NCBI GenBank assembly: GCA_035276475.1
Contig: DATELQ010000088.1
Location: forward strand, 1 to 64,000
DNA: 64,000 nt
Source of the DNA: DATDFB01 sp035276475
GTDB taxonomy: Bacteria; Acidobacteriota; Thermoanaerobaculia; Gp7-AA8
Reading direction: 5' to 3'
Position numbers and translations under genes: made by a program. Positions 42,577 to 51,717 of the stretch are shown one piece after another; positions within the stretch are counted from its first letter, which is position 1, and each line of letters begins with the position of its first letter. The notes under the pieces were generated by a model. That model was not told where the DNA came from, ran no database searches, and was given only the letters and a program-made list of their open reading frames with translations.

Positions 42577-43493
42577 TGCTACTCTTGCGTGCGGCGGCTC
42601 CGGCCGCCGCACCGCGCATGCAACACCTTCCTCCCTGGATCCGCGAAAAAAAACTCAACCTGCGCTCCCTCCACGAGGTGAAGTCTCTCCTCCGCGAGCG
42701 CTCGCTCCACTCCGTCTGCGAGTCGCTGGCCTGTCCGAACCGCACCGAATGCTTCTCCCGCGGCACGGCCACGTTCATGATCCTGGGCGACGTCTGCACG
42801 CGCTCGTGCGGCTTCTGCAACGTGACGACCGGGCGCCCCTACGCGCCGCCGTCGCCCGATGAGCCGCGCGCGGTGGCGGAGACGGCGCGGCAGATGGGGC
42901 TGCGCCACGTCGTCGTGACGACGGTGACCCGCGACGATCTCCCGGACGGCGGCGCGCAGCAGTTCGCCGAGACGATCCGCGAGCTGCGCGCGGCCATCCC
43001 GAACGTCGTCGTCGAGGTGCTGACGTCCGACTTCCACGGCAACTTCGACGCCGTGCGCACCGTAGTCGAGGCCAAGCCTGACTACTTCAACCACAACGTC
43101 GAGACCGTGCCGCGGCTCTACGACTACGTCCGCCCCGGCTCGCGCTTCACGCGCTCGCTGGCGGTGCTGGCGGAGGCGAAGCGGATCGATCCGGCGATCG
43201 CGACCAAGTCCGGCCTGATGCTCGGCCTGGGCGAGCGCCGCGAGGAAGTGCTCGACGTGCTCGCGCAGCTGCGTGCGGCCGGCGTGGAGATCGTGACGAT
43301 CGGGCAGTACCTGCAGCCGAAGCGCGAGAAGCTCGACGTCGTCGAGTACATCCATCCCAAGGTGTTCGACGATTACCGCGACGCCGGCGAACGAATCGGA
43401 TTCAAGGCTGTCTTCTCCGGCCCGTTCGTGCGAAGCTCGTACATGGCGGACCTGGTGGCCCATGAAGCGAAAGCCGCGAGCGATCGATCCTGA
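42576..43493 (+). CDS. lipA: Lipoyl synthase
   Basis: 305 residues from ATG 42576 overlapping the carD stop; a second ATG at 42618 starts nearer the conserved PPWIREK. Two iron-sulfur sites are complete: the auxiliary cluster C48-x4-C53-x5-C59 (CESLACPNRTEC) and the radical SAM site C74-x3-C78-x2-C81 (CTRSCGFC). The C-terminal SGPFVRSSYMAD holds the serine ligand. It inserts two sulfurs into protein-bound octanoate. No lipB is nearby. Its end overlaps xerD by 32 bases. Confidence 0.96.
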   Translation: MLLLRAAAPAAAPRMQHLPPWIREKKLNLRSLHEVKSLLRERSLHSVCESLACPNRTECFSRGTATFMILGDVCTRSCGFCNVTTGRPYAPPSPDEPRAVAETARQMGLRHVVVTTVTRDDLPDGGAQQFAETIRELRAAIPNVVVEVLTSDFHGNFDAVRTVVEAKPDYFNHNVETVPRLYDYVRPGSRFTRSLAVLAEAKRIDPAIATKSGLMLGLGERREEVLDVLAQLRAAGVEIVTIGQYLQPKREKLDVVEYIHPKVFDDYRDAGERIGFKAVFSGPFVRSSYMADLVAHEAKAASDRS

Positions 43494-44397
43494 CGCGCAA
43501 GAGAGCGGCGCGTACTTTCTGACTTGGCTGCCGATTTTTCTCGACTATCTCAGCGTCGAGAAAGGGCTCGCCCGCAACTCCCTCGCCGCGTACCGCACCG
43601 ACCTCCGCCACTTCGGACACTGGCTCGGCGACCAGTCGCTGGAGCTCGAGAAGGTCGAGCGGATCCACATCGTCCGCTACTTCCAGGCGCTGCGCGCGGC
43701 GGGGATCTCGGCGCGTTCGGTCGCGCGCGCGCTGGCGGCGCTTCGAGGGATGTTCCGGTTTCTCGTCGGCGAGAAGCATCTGAAGCACGACCCGACGGAG
43801 AACATCGAGAACCCGAAGCTCTGGACGACGCTGCCGAAGTCGCTGCAGCCGTCCGAGGTGGAGGCGCTCTTGGGCGCGCCCGACCGCGCCACGCCCGAGG
43901 GGCTGCGCGACGCGGCCATGCTGGAGCTGCTCTACGCGACGGGACTGCGCGTCAGCGAGCTGATTCGCGTGAAGCTCGAGGACATGGTCATGGACGCCGG
44001 ATTCCTGCGCACGATCGGCAAGGGCTCGAAGGAGCGCATCGTGCCGTTCGGCGACGCCGCGCGCGACGCCGTCGTCGCCTACGTCGAGCGCGGGCGCGCG
44101 CACTTCGTCAAGCGCCCCGATCCGCATCTCTTTCTCTCGAACCGCGGCCGCCCCATGACGCGCCAGGCGTTCTGGATGAAGATCGGCCGCTACGCGCGCG
44201 CCGCCGACATCCGCACGCATATCTCGCCGCACGTGCTGCGGCACTCGTTCGCCACGCACCTGCTCGAGAACGGCGCCGACCTCCGCAGCGTGCAGCTCAT
44301 GCTCGGCCACTCCGATATCTCCACGACGCAGATCTACACGCACGTCACCCGAGCGCGGCTGCAGAAGCTGTACGAGCAATACCATCCGCGGGCATAA
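43462..44397 (+). CDS. xerD: Tyrosine recombinase XerD/XerC-type
   Basis: 311 residues. The N-terminal SAM-like domain (about 20-110) is followed by the catalytic domain with Arg163 (TGLRVSEL), Lys187 or Lys190 (GKGSKERIVP), His257 and Arg260 (HVLRHSFATH), His283 (LGHSDIS) and nucleophile Tyr292 (TTQIYTH). This is a full-length chromosomal dimer-resolution recombinase rather than a phage integrase. Which of XerC or XerD it is cannot be settled here. It overlaps lipA by 32 bases. Confidence 0.93.
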   Translation: MKRKPRAIDPDAQESGAYFLTWLPIFLDYLSVEKGLARNSLAAYRTDLRHFGHWLGDQSLELEKVERIHIVRYFQALRAAGISARSVARALAALRGMFRFLVGEKHLKHDPTENIENPKLWTTLPKSLQPSEVEALLGAPDRATPEGLRDAAMLELLYATGLRVSELIRVKLEDMVMDAGFLRTIGKGSKERIVPFGDAARDAVVAYVERGRAHFVKRPDPHLFLSNRGRPMTRQAFWMKIGRYARAADIRTHISPHVLRHSFATHLLENGADLRSVQLMLGHSDISTTQIYTHVTRARLQKLYEQYHPRA

Positions 44398-44429
44398 CCC
44401 GTCTCACGCCAGAGTTAGGTCGGAAACAC

Positions 44430-45167
44430 GTGAAAAAGCTCCTCCCCCTTGTGCTCGTTTTCGCCGCGCTGCCGGCGAGCGCGAGCATTGCGCTCTTCAG
44501 CGACGGCCGGACAATGAAGATCGAGTCGTACAAGGTCCTCAACGAGAACGACATCGAGCTGAAGCTCAAGAGCGGCGGGGCCATGACGATCCCGCTCGTC
44601 CGCGTCGACCGCATCGTCGACGACGAGGTCGCGCCACCGGCGATCATCGCCGAGGTGAAGAAGATCGTGGAGGAGGAAGGGGGCATCTTCCCGAAGCGCT
44701 CCTGGCGCTACGACGAGAAGCGCGGCCCGATCTTCCGCTCCAAGTACGACCAGCTCATCATCGAGGCGTCGAAGAAATTCGACGTCGACGCCGCGCTGGT
44801 CTCTGCCGTCATCCACGCCGAGTCCGACTTCAACCCGCGCGAGTATTCGAACAAAGGGGCGCAGGGCCTCATGCAGCTCATGCCCGGCACGGCCATCCGC
44901 TTCGGCGTGACGAACGCGTGGGACCCGGCGGCGAACGTCTACGGCGGCGTCCGCTACCTTCGCTGGCTGCTGAAGACGTTCGACGGCAACGCCGACCTCG
45001 CCGTCGCCGCCTACAACGCCGGCGAAGGGAACGTCTGGAAGTACAACGGCGTGCCGCCGTTCCGCGAGACGATCAACTACGTGAATCGCATCGCCCGGCA
45101 CATCCGTGAGCGGGTTCCGAGCAGCGAGCCGCCGGCGACGGTCGCCGCGGTCTCAAGCGACCGCTAA
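44430..45167 (+). CDS. Secreted lytic transglycosylase (SLT domain)
   Basis: 245 residues from the GTG at 44430. The signal peptide ends at ASASI. A DUF4124-like N-terminal part (LFSDGRTMKIESYKVLNEND) precedes the SLT domain (about 110-235) with catalytic glutamate in VIHAESDFNPREYSNKGAQG, LMQLMPGTA and AYNAGEGNVWKY. It cleaves the MurNAc-GlcNAc bond in peptidoglycan, forming anhydro-MurNAc. Its end overlaps the convergent phosphatase gene by 15 bases. Confidence 0.93.
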   Translation: MKKLLPLVLVFAALPASASIALFSDGRTMKIESYKVLNENDIELKLKSGGAMTIPLVRVDRIVDDEVAPPAIIAEVKKIVEEEGGIFPKRSWRYDEKRGPIFRSKYDQLIIEASKKFDVDAALVSAVIHAESDFNPREYSNKGAQGLMQLMPGTAIRFGVTNAWDPAANVYGGVRYLRWLLKTFDGNADLAVAAYNAGEGNVWKYNGVPPFRETINYVNRIARHIRERVPSSEPPATVAAVSSDR

Positions 45168-47165
45168 CGCCTCGTCGGTCACCGGCGCGACGCCGGTCCG
45201 CAAATTCTCGAAGCGCAGCACCATCACCGTCCGGTCGTCGTCCGCCGGCCGCGATCCCGAGTGCCGCGCCACCGCCTGCAGGATCGTGTCGCGGATGGCG
45301 CTCGGCGAGCGGTCCGTTGCGGCGGCCAGCAGCGCCTCGAGCTTGTCGAAGCCGAAGGGCTCACCGTCTTCATCCTGCGCTTCGACGATGCCGTCGGAGA
45401 GGTAGACGACGGCGTCGCCTTCCTGCAGGTCGACCTCCTCGGTGTGCGTGCGGATGTCGCTGCGGACGCCCAAGGGGAGCGAGGGAACCTCAATCGCGAT
45501 TGCGGCGGCACCGCCCCCGCGCAGCAGGTAGGGGTAGAGATGCCCGGCGTTCGTGTGGCGGATGCGGCCGTGCTCGAGGTCGAAGATCGTGAAGGCCAAG
45601 GTCATGAACGCGCGGCGCTCCGTCGAGCGGTAGACGAGGTCGTTCAAGCGATGGAAGAGCGACGTCTCGTCGGCCCCCTCCTCGACCAGCGTCGTGATCG
45701 CTGCCTTCACCATCGCCATCACCAGGCCGGTGGAGAGGCCGTGGCCGGAGACGTCGCCGATCGCCACCGCGAGGTGGCTCTTGTCGAGGTTGAAGACGTC
45801 GTAGTAGTCGCCGCCGATCGACGCCGTCGGCTCGAAGTGCGCGGAGAAGGAGACGCCGCGGAAGTGCGGCCCCTCCTTCGGCAGGAGATTGCGCTGGATC
45901 GACGCGGCGATCTCGATCTCGCTCTGCAGGCGCTCCTTCTCGGCCACGTTGGCGAGGAGCGCGCCGATCGACTCCGTCATCCGGTCGAACGAGCGGGCCA
46001 TCTCGCCGAGCTGGTTGCGCGGCTTCATGCCGATGCGGTAGCTGAAGTCGCCGCGCTCCACCGCCTTCGTCCCCTTCTCGATGCGGTTGACCGCGCGAGT
46101 GATCGAGAAGATGAGCGCCGCGGCGAAGAGCGCCGCCACCATGTAGAGCAGCAGCAGCGCCGCGCTCACGCCCATGATGAAGCGGACGAGGTAGCCGACG
46201 TAGCGGTCTGCCGAGGCGCCGAAGTAGTAGTGGAAGAGGTTCTGGCCCGGGTTGATGATCGTGGTGATGAGCTCGTGCGACGAGTCTTCGACGCCCGAGT
46301 CCCAGCGCGGGATGGTCGTCGTGTCGAACCAGATGATCTTGCGGCCGACGGACTGCATGAGCAGGTCATCGAGGTCTTTCTCGTTGTCGGTGTCGATGCT
46401 GATGTTCGGCCCGGCCGGCTTCGCTCGCCGCCGCTGCCGCTTCTCCAGACTCCTGCCGACGCGCACGGTCATGCCGCTGTGGTCCTCGATGTTGGCGACC
46501 CACTCGTCGTCCATCGGCTGGACGAAGGCGACGGTGCGGGGCGTGTTGCCGGGACGCGTGGACTGCCGCGAGGCGATGAGGAGCGGCACGTCGTCGCGCC
46601 AGGCCATGCCGCTGAACGTCGTCGCCTTCAGCCACGCTGGCAGCGTGTCGCCGCTCTCCGCCGCGGTGTCGTAGATCTCCAGCGACTTCAGCGAGTCGGC
46701 CGGGCGGCGGCCGGTCATGCTGTACTCGCGCGAGGCCGCTTCGAGCTGCCCCAAGTAGGCCTGGCGCTCGCCGCGTAGCGCGGCGTGCGTCATCACGCCG
46801 CCGATCATGTAGGCGATGGTCAGGAGAAGAATGGCGAAGAGGAAGAACGGGAAGACGCCGAGCATCACGTAGCTGAGGAAAAGCCGGCGCCCGACGCGCC
46901 AGAAGAGCTTCCGCAGCATCCAGCGCACCATGACGGCGAAGCCGTACATGCAGAGGCCGGCGAAAACGAGCGCGGAGAAGAAGGTGACGAGGACGAGAAG
47001 GACCGACGGGACGCCGATGTCGCGCAGCTTCTCGCTGAACGCGTTGGCCAGCGCGAGGACGACGAGCGCACCGAGCCAGATCAGCCAAAGCAGGCCGGCG
47101 CGGCCGGGTTTGGGCGGCGGCTCGGGCGCCTGATCGATCGGAAGGCGGGGGCGCGTCAGTGGCAC
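45153..47165 (-). CDS. Membrane-bound SpoIIE/RsbU-type PP2C phosphatase with HAMP domain
   Basis: 670 residues from the GTG at 47165. Three N-terminal membrane segments (about 24-43, 52-75, 97-122), a periplasmic sensor region (about 125-330), another membrane helix (about 332-355), HAMP (about 357-412) and a SpoIIE phosphatase domain (about 430-655). The phosphatase has ASIGGDYYDVFNLD and AIGDVSGHGLSTGL, the metal-binding aspartates. Such proteins dephosphorylate anti-anti-sigma factors. No STAS or RsbW gene is adjacent. TATAAC lies seven bases before the start. Confidence 0.92.
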   Translation of the reverse strand: MPLTRPRLPIDQAPEPPPKPGRAGLLWLIWLGALVVLALANAFSEKLRDIGVPSVLLVLVTFFSALVFAGLCMYGFAVMVRWMLRKLFWRVGRRLFLSYVMLGVFPFFLFAILLLTIAYMIGGVMTHAALRGERQAYLGQLEAASREYSMTGRRPADSLKSLEIYDTAAESGDTLPAWLKATTFSGMAWRDDVPLLIASRQSTRPGNTPRTVAFVQPMDDEWVANIEDHSGMTVRVGRSLEKRQRRRAKPAGPNISIDTDNEKDLDDLLMQSVGRKIIWFDTTTIPRWDSGVEDSSHELITTIINPGQNLFHYYFGASADRYVGYLVRFIMGVSAALLLLYMVAALFAAALIFSITRAVNRIEKGTKAVERGDFSYRIGMKPRNQLGEMARSFDRMTESIGALLANVAEKERLQSEIEIAASIQRNLLPKEGPHFRGVSFSAHFEPTASIGGDYYDVFNLDKSHLAVAIGDVSGHGLSTGLVMAMVKAAITTLVEEGADETSLFHRLNDLVYRSTERRAFMTLAFTIFDLEHGRIRHTNAGHLYPYLLRGGGAAAIAIEVPSLPLGVRSDIRTHTEEVDLQEGDAVVYLSDGIVEAQDEDGEPFGFDKLEALLAAATDRSPSAIRDTILQAVARHSGSRPADDDRTVMVLRFENLRTGVAPVTDEALAVA

Positions 47166-47198
47166 GACGGGAGTTATACGCGATTTGGCCCGAGGAGT

Positions 47199-48359
47199 TC
47201 AGACCTCGCGCAAAGCCTTCGTGATCGGCATGCGCGCGGCCGAGATCGCCGGTAGCAGTCCACCCACCACTCCGGCCACCACTGCGATGACGATTCCGGT
47301 CATCGCCACCGACCCATCCACTCGGAAATTGAAGGCGATTTCCGAGAACGTGCGGAAGTTCGTCGTCCCCGTGGAGATGCTGTTGACCGGCAGCGCCAGG
47401 AGCACGCCGGCCAGGCCGCCGAGGAGAGAGACGAGCGCGCTCTCGATCACCACCGACAACAGGATCGCCCGGCGCTTGAAGCCGAGCGCGCGCATCGTCC
47501 CGAGCTCGCGCGTGCGGCCCGAGACCGCGGAGAACATCGTGTTCATCGTGCCGAGGACCGCGCCGATGACCATGAAGAGCGTCACCACGGCCACGAGGAA
47601 GATGATCCCGAAGAGGCCCGTGGTCTGCTCCTCGTAATACTTCCGCTCCGTCTTCACCTCGAGCTTGAGACGGTTGTCGTTTTTCACCGCGTCGACGACC
47701 GACTTTGCCGCTGCTGTGTCCGCGGGCCGCACCAGCACGGTCGAGTAGGCCTCGCGCTTGCGCGACTGCGCCAGGAAGCTCTCGTCGGCCCAGATCTCCG
47801 AGTCGAAGGCGGTGCCGGCCGCGTCGAAGACACCGACGACGCGGTAGTCCGTCGCGCCGAAGTGGAAGGTGTCGCCGACGCTCGTGCTGGCGAAGCGGTC
47901 GCGGATGCGCTTCGCCACGATGACCTCGCTCGTCCCCGGCTTGAACGCCCTCCCCTCGACGAGCTTCACGTTGCGCATCTCCAGCCCAACCTCGGTGATT
48001 CCTCGCACGAGGACGTTCGAGCCCTTGCCGCTGTCGCGGCGGGGGAGCTTGAAAAGGATCACGAGCTCGGGCGAGACGAGCGGCTGCCCGGCGCCGTTTC
48101 TCAAGATGCCCGGCAGCGTGCGCAGGACTTCGTACTTGTCGCGCGCGACCCAGCTCGACAGCTCCGTCTCGGCGCTCTCGCGCATGACGATGAGGTCTGT
48201 CGGCGAGCCGCTGGCGACGGTGGTCGTCTTCACGCCGTGCCACAGCGCCAGCATCGACAGCATGACGGCGTTGATCACGCCGATGCCGAGGATCGTCAGC
48301 AGCATCGAGACGCGCCGCGCGGCGAGATTTCCGGTGTTGTACTTGAGCGGGATGGCCAT
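47199..48359 (-). CDS. ABC transporter permease, MacB-like (FtsX domain)
   Basis: 386 residues. One N-terminal membrane helix (RRVSMLLTILGIGVINAVML), a MacB-type periplasmic domain (about 45-240) and three C-terminal helices (about 260-380) ending ISAARMPITKALREV. It partners with the preceding permease, ATPase and adaptor. The two separate half-permeases suggest a heterodimer, unlike E. coli MacB, which fuses ATPase and permease. Confidence 0.9.
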   Translation of the reverse strand: MAIPLKYNTGNLAARRVSMLLTILGIGVINAVMLSMLALWHGVKTTTVASGSPTDLIVMRESAETELSSWVARDKYEVLRTLPGILRNGAGQPLVSPELVILFKLPRRDSGKGSNVLVRGITEVGLEMRNVKLVEGRAFKPGTSEVIVAKRIRDRFASTSVGDTFHFGATDYRVVGVFDAAGTAFDSEIWADESFLAQSRKREAYSTVLVRPADTAAAKSVVDAVKNDNRLKLEVKTERKYYEEQTTGLFGIIFLVAVVTLFMVIGAVLGTMNTMFSAVSGRTRELGTMRALGFKRRAILLSVVIESALVSLLGGLAGVLLALPVNSISTGTTNFRTFSEIAFNFRVDGSVAMTGIVIAVVAGVVGGLLPAISAARMPITKALREV

Positions 48360-48361
48360 CG

Positions 48362-49498
48362 CTACACCACCTTCCGCAGCCCGTCGACGACGACGAGGTT
48401 CGCCGACTTCATCGACGGCAATCCGCCGGCGATGAGGCCGACGAAGAGCGCGGCGGCCGCGCAGAGCGCCGCGGTGTCGCCGCCCAGGTTGAAGTTCGGA
48501 AGGAAGCCCATCGTCCACTTGGCGATGTCGCCGTAGTGGAAGAGAAGCGCCGCGGAGCCGACGCCGACCGCCCATCCGGTCAACGCCGTGATGACGCACT
48601 CCGTCAGCATCAGCATGAGGACCAGCCGGCGCCCGAAGCCGATGGCTTTCAGCACGGCGATCTCCGTCACCCGCTCGCGCGCGGCCATGCTCATCGTGAT
48701 CGCCGCCAGGAGCACGATCATGAAGATCGAGCAGGTGGAGATGGCGCTGAAGAGGAGCTTGATGTTCCCCATCATGTTCACGAACTGCCGGTTGAACTCC
48801 TTCTCCGTGAACGTCTCGGTCGGGTCTTCACTGTTCTTGAACGCGGCGTCGATCTCTTGGCTGATCGCGGCCATCCGATTCGGGTCCGCCACCTTCACCC
48901 AGAACGTGCCGACGCGGTTCCACTTCAGCGCCTCGTTGAAGTAGTCGTGGTGGAGGTAGATGACGGTGCCGAGGACTTTGTGGTGCGACACGGCGCGGAT
49001 CGTCAGCTCCGGGTCGAACGGGAAGATCTCGCGGTGGAGGGTGATGCGGTCGCCGATCTTCCAGTGGAAACGGTCCATGAGGTCGGAGCCGACGAGCGCT
49101 CCCTGCCGGTCCTTCACCCACGAGTCGTACTCGTCGGGGTCGATGGTGTACTCCGGGAAGACCGCGCGGAACTTCGCCGGCTCGACGGTGAGGATGGGGA
49201 CGGTGTTGCGCCGCTCCTTGTAGTAGCCGCCGAGCCACTGGCTCTTCATCGTCTCGACGACGCCCGGCGTCTGGCGGATCTTCTGCTCGTGCGCGTACGG
49301 CAGCATCTGCGCGAGCGAGAACGCCGACTGCACGACCAGGCGGTCGCCGGTGCCGGCGTTGCCGAACGACTCGAAGGCGTCGAGGACCTGGACGAGGAAC
49401 GCCACGAGGAAGAAGATCGCCCCCATCAGCACGATCATGAGGAACGAACGCAGCTTGTTCCGAAAGAGGTTCCGGCGGATGAGCGTCGCGTACTTCAT
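48362..49498 (-). CDS. ABC transporter permease (FtsX domain)
   Basis: 378 residues. The same four-helix topology: RNLFRNKLRSFLMIVLMGAI first, a large periplasmic region (about 45-260), then ISTCSIFMIVLLAAITMSMA, a central helix pair and GLIAGGLPSMKSANLVVVDG at the end. The ATG overlaps the ATPase stop, and the next permease follows after two bases. Likely pumps lipoprotein, peptide or a small molecule to the cell surface with the adaptor. Confidence 0.9.
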   Translation of the reverse strand: MKYATLIRRNLFRNKLRSFLMIVLMGAIFFLVAFLVQVLDAFESFGNAGTGDRLVVQSAFSLAQMLPYAHEQKIRQTPGVVETMKSQWLGGYYKERRNTVPILTVEPAKFRAVFPEYTIDPDEYDSWVKDRQGALVGSDLMDRFHWKIGDRITLHREIFPFDPELTIRAVSHHKVLGTVIYLHHDYFNEALKWNRVGTFWVKVADPNRMAAISQEIDAAFKNSEDPTETFTEKEFNRQFVNMMGNIKLLFSAISTCSIFMIVLLAAITMSMAARERVTEIAVLKAIGFGRRLVLMLMLTECVITALTGWAVGVGSAALLFHYGDIAKWTMGFLPNFNLGGDTAALCAAAALFVGLIAGGLPSMKSANLVVVDGLRKVV

Positions 49499-50193
49499 GC
49501 CTCGGCCGCCTGCTCCTCGACGCTCCCCACGAGCAGCCCCTTCTCGAGGTGCAGCGTGCGCTTGGCGTGCTGCGCGGCCTTCGGGTCGTGCGTGACCATG
49601 ACGATGGTCTTCTCGAACTCTCTATTGAGCTGCTGGAGGAGGTCGAGCGTCTCCTGGGCGTTCTTGGCGTCGAGGTCCCCGGTCGGCTCGTCGGCGACGA
49701 TGATGGTGGGGTCGGTGACGATGGCGCGGGCGATGGCCACACGCTGCTCCTGCCCGCCGGAGAGCTGCCGCGGGTAATGGAACATCCGGTCGCCCAGGCC
49801 GACGATGTTGAGCGCAGTCTCGACGTGCTGCCGGCGCTGCTTCTTCGACAATTTCGTCAGCAGCAGCGGCAATTCGACGTTTTCGAACGCGTTCAAAACA
49901 GGGATGAGGTTGTAGAGCTGGAAGATGAAGCCGACGTGGCGGGCGCGCCAGCTCGCCAGCGCCGATTCGTTGAAGCGCGAGATCTCCCGGCCGTCGACGG
50001 TGATGCGCCCCCCGGTCGGCCGGTCGATGCCGGCAATGAGGTTGAGGAGCGTCGTCTTCCCCGAGCCCGAGGGCCCCATGAGCGCGAGGAAGTCGCCGCG
50101 CGGAACGTCGAGGGTGACGCCGTTCAGGACGGGGACTTCGAAGGCATCGCGGCGGTAGACCTTACGGACGTTGTCGATCTGAACGAGTGCCAT
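49495..50193 (-). CDS. ABC transporter ATP-binding protein, MacB/LolD type
   Basis: 232 residues from the ATG at 50193. Walker A is GPSGSGKT, the signature LSGGQEQR, Walker B IIVADEPTGDLD and the H-loop MVTHDPKAA. The DEPTGDLD ending is typical of the MacB/LolD/FtsE subgroup, which uses ATP for mechanotransmission rather than direct transport. It is coupled at both ends within the four-gene operon. Confidence 0.94.
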   Translation of the reverse strand: MALVQIDNVRKVYRRDAFEVPVLNGVTLDVPRGDFLALMGPSGSGKTTLLNLIAGIDRPTGGRITVDGREISRFNESALASWRARHVGFIFQLYNLIPVLNAFENVELPLLLTKLSKKQRRQHVETALNIVGLGDRMFHYPRQLSGGQEQRVAIARAIVTDPTIIVADEPTGDLDAKNAQETLDLLQQLNREFEKTIVMVTHDPKAAQHAKRTLHLEKGLLVGSVEEQAAEA

Positions 50194-51344
50194 CAATTTT
50201 CTCCCGTGCGTACCAATTCGCCGTCCTTCAACTGCTCGACGTTATCCGTAACGATCCGCTCCCCTTCGCGCAACCCGCTGCGCACCTCCACCAGGCTCTC
50301 GCGCGTGTTGCCCGTCTGCACCGCGCGCATCCGCACGCGATTGTCGGCGCCGATCACCGCCACCCTCCCATCCGCCACTGCGCGTTTGGGCACCCACAGC
50401 TTCGCCGGCTCGTGGAGCTCGGAGTCGGTGCGCTCGGTGTTGAGGAAGTTCGCGGTCGCGCTCATCTCCGGCAGCAGGCGCTCGCCGGGATCGAGAATCT
50501 TCACCTTGACCTTCACCGTCGCCTTGGCGCGGTCCGCGGTCGGGATGATCTGCCGCAGCACACCCCGCCACTTCTTTCCCGGAAACGCGTCGACCGTCAC
50601 CTCGGCTGGCTGCCCTTCGTGCAGTTGGCCGATGCTGCCTTCGTTCACGTCGGCCTCGACCTCGAGGGTGTTGAGGTCGACGATCGTGCAGATTGCCCCG
50701 GCCGGCAGCGTTCCGGCGACCTGGCCCATCATCACCGAGGAGATGACCTCGCCGACTTCCGTCGACTTCGTGGCGATCGTGCCGTCGAACGGCGCGCGCA
50801 CGACCATGTCGCGCATGTTGATGTTGATCTGGTCGACGCGCGCCCGCGCCGCCTTCACCTGCGCCTCGGCGGCGTCATAGCCGGCGCGGCTGGCCACGCC
50901 CTGCTTCCAGAGATTCGCCTGCCGCGCGTACTCGCGCTCGGCCTCATTGAGCGCCGCCTGCCCTTCGTCGAGCTGCGCGCGCAGGTTGGTGCTCTCCAAG
51001 ACCGCCAGGACGTCGCCGGCGCGCACGTTGTCGCCGACGTCGAAGTTCAGCTTGACGACCTTGCCGGAGATCTTCGGCGTGATCTTCGACTGCTTGTTCG
51101 CGACGAGGTAGCCGGTCGCGCTGAGGAGCGCCGGGTTGGCGACGTTGATCGACGGCTTGACGACGGTCGATTCGACGACCGGCGCTCGCCGCGGCACGAC
51201 CACGCGCGTGTAGACGGCCCAGGCGATTGCGCCGAGGGAAGCCAGCGCCAGTACCCACCCGACCACCTTGCCGAGGGGGAAGCGCGCTTCGTCTTCGTCG
51301 TCGCGGGAGATGCGCAGCGCGGAGAGGTCGGGACGTGTGGTCAT
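50193..51344 (-). CDS. MacA-like periplasmic adaptor (membrane fusion protein)
   Basis: 383 residues from the ATG at 51344. One N-terminal membrane helix (VVGWVLALASLGAIAWAVYT, about 30-50), then beta-barrel, lipoyl and alpha-hairpin domains (KITPKISGKVVKLNFDVGDN, VRAPFDGTIATKSTEVGEV) and a membrane-proximal domain to the end. It should bridge the ABC permeases to an outer-membrane TolC-type channel, which is not encoded nearby. It heads the operon; its stop overlaps the ATPase ATG (TGATG). Confidence 0.92.
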   Translation of the reverse strand: MTTRPDLSALRISRDDEDEARFPLGKVVGWVLALASLGAIAWAVYTRVVVPRRAPVVESTVVKPSINVANPALLSATGYLVANKQSKITPKISGKVVKLNFDVGDNVRAGDVLAVLESTNLRAQLDEGQAALNEAEREYARQANLWKQGVASRAGYDAAEAQVKAARARVDQININMRDMVVRAPFDGTIATKSTEVGEVISSVMMGQVAGTLPAGAICTIVDLNTLEVEADVNEGSIGQLHEGQPAEVTVDAFPGKKWRGVLRQIIPTADRAKATVKVKVKILDPGERLLPEMSATANFLNTERTDSELHEPAKLWVPKRAVADGRVAVIGADNRVRMRAVQTGNTRESLVEVRSGLREGERIVTDNVEQLKDGELVRTGEN

Positions 51345-51390
51345 GCGCCAGGGCCGATTGCGCTGGAATGATAGCGGTAAACTATGGCCC

Positions 51391-51675
51391 GTGAGGCGAG
51401 CTTCGGTGCTCTTGATCGTCGTGTTGGCGGTGCAGCCGCTGCTCGCCTTTGCGTCGCTTGCGCTGCCGGTGGCGTACACGGTCACGACGATCGACAATTC
51501 CGAAGACGATGACGACAACGCGCTCGACCTCATCTTCGGCGGCGATCCTGTCGTGATGGTCGCCTCGCTCGTGCTGCCGCACCTCGAGCCACGCGCTGCC
51601 GTCGCCGAGGCTGCATCCGTCGCGGTTCCGCCTCGCGTCGCCGACCCCGCCGATCACCCTCCGCGTCTCGCCTGA
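51391..51675 (+). CDS. Small exported hypothetical protein
   Basis: 94 residues from the GTG at 51391. A hydrophobic signal-like N-terminus (ASVLLIVVLAVQPLLAFASL) is followed by an acidic stretch (TTIDNSEDDDDNALDL) and an Ala/Pro-rich end. TAAACT lies seven bases upstream. No family is recognised. It is divergent from the adaptor gene (46 bases) and 42 bases before the restriction-enzyme remnant. Confidence 0.5.
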   Translation: MRRASVLLIVVLAVQPLLAFASLALPVAYTVTTIDNSEDDDDNALDLIFGGDPVVMVASLVLPHLEPRAAVAEAASVAVPPRVADPADHPPRLA

Positions 51676-51717
51676 TCGCCCGCTCGCGATCACGGCAGGA
51701 CGTTCCCGGAGGGATTG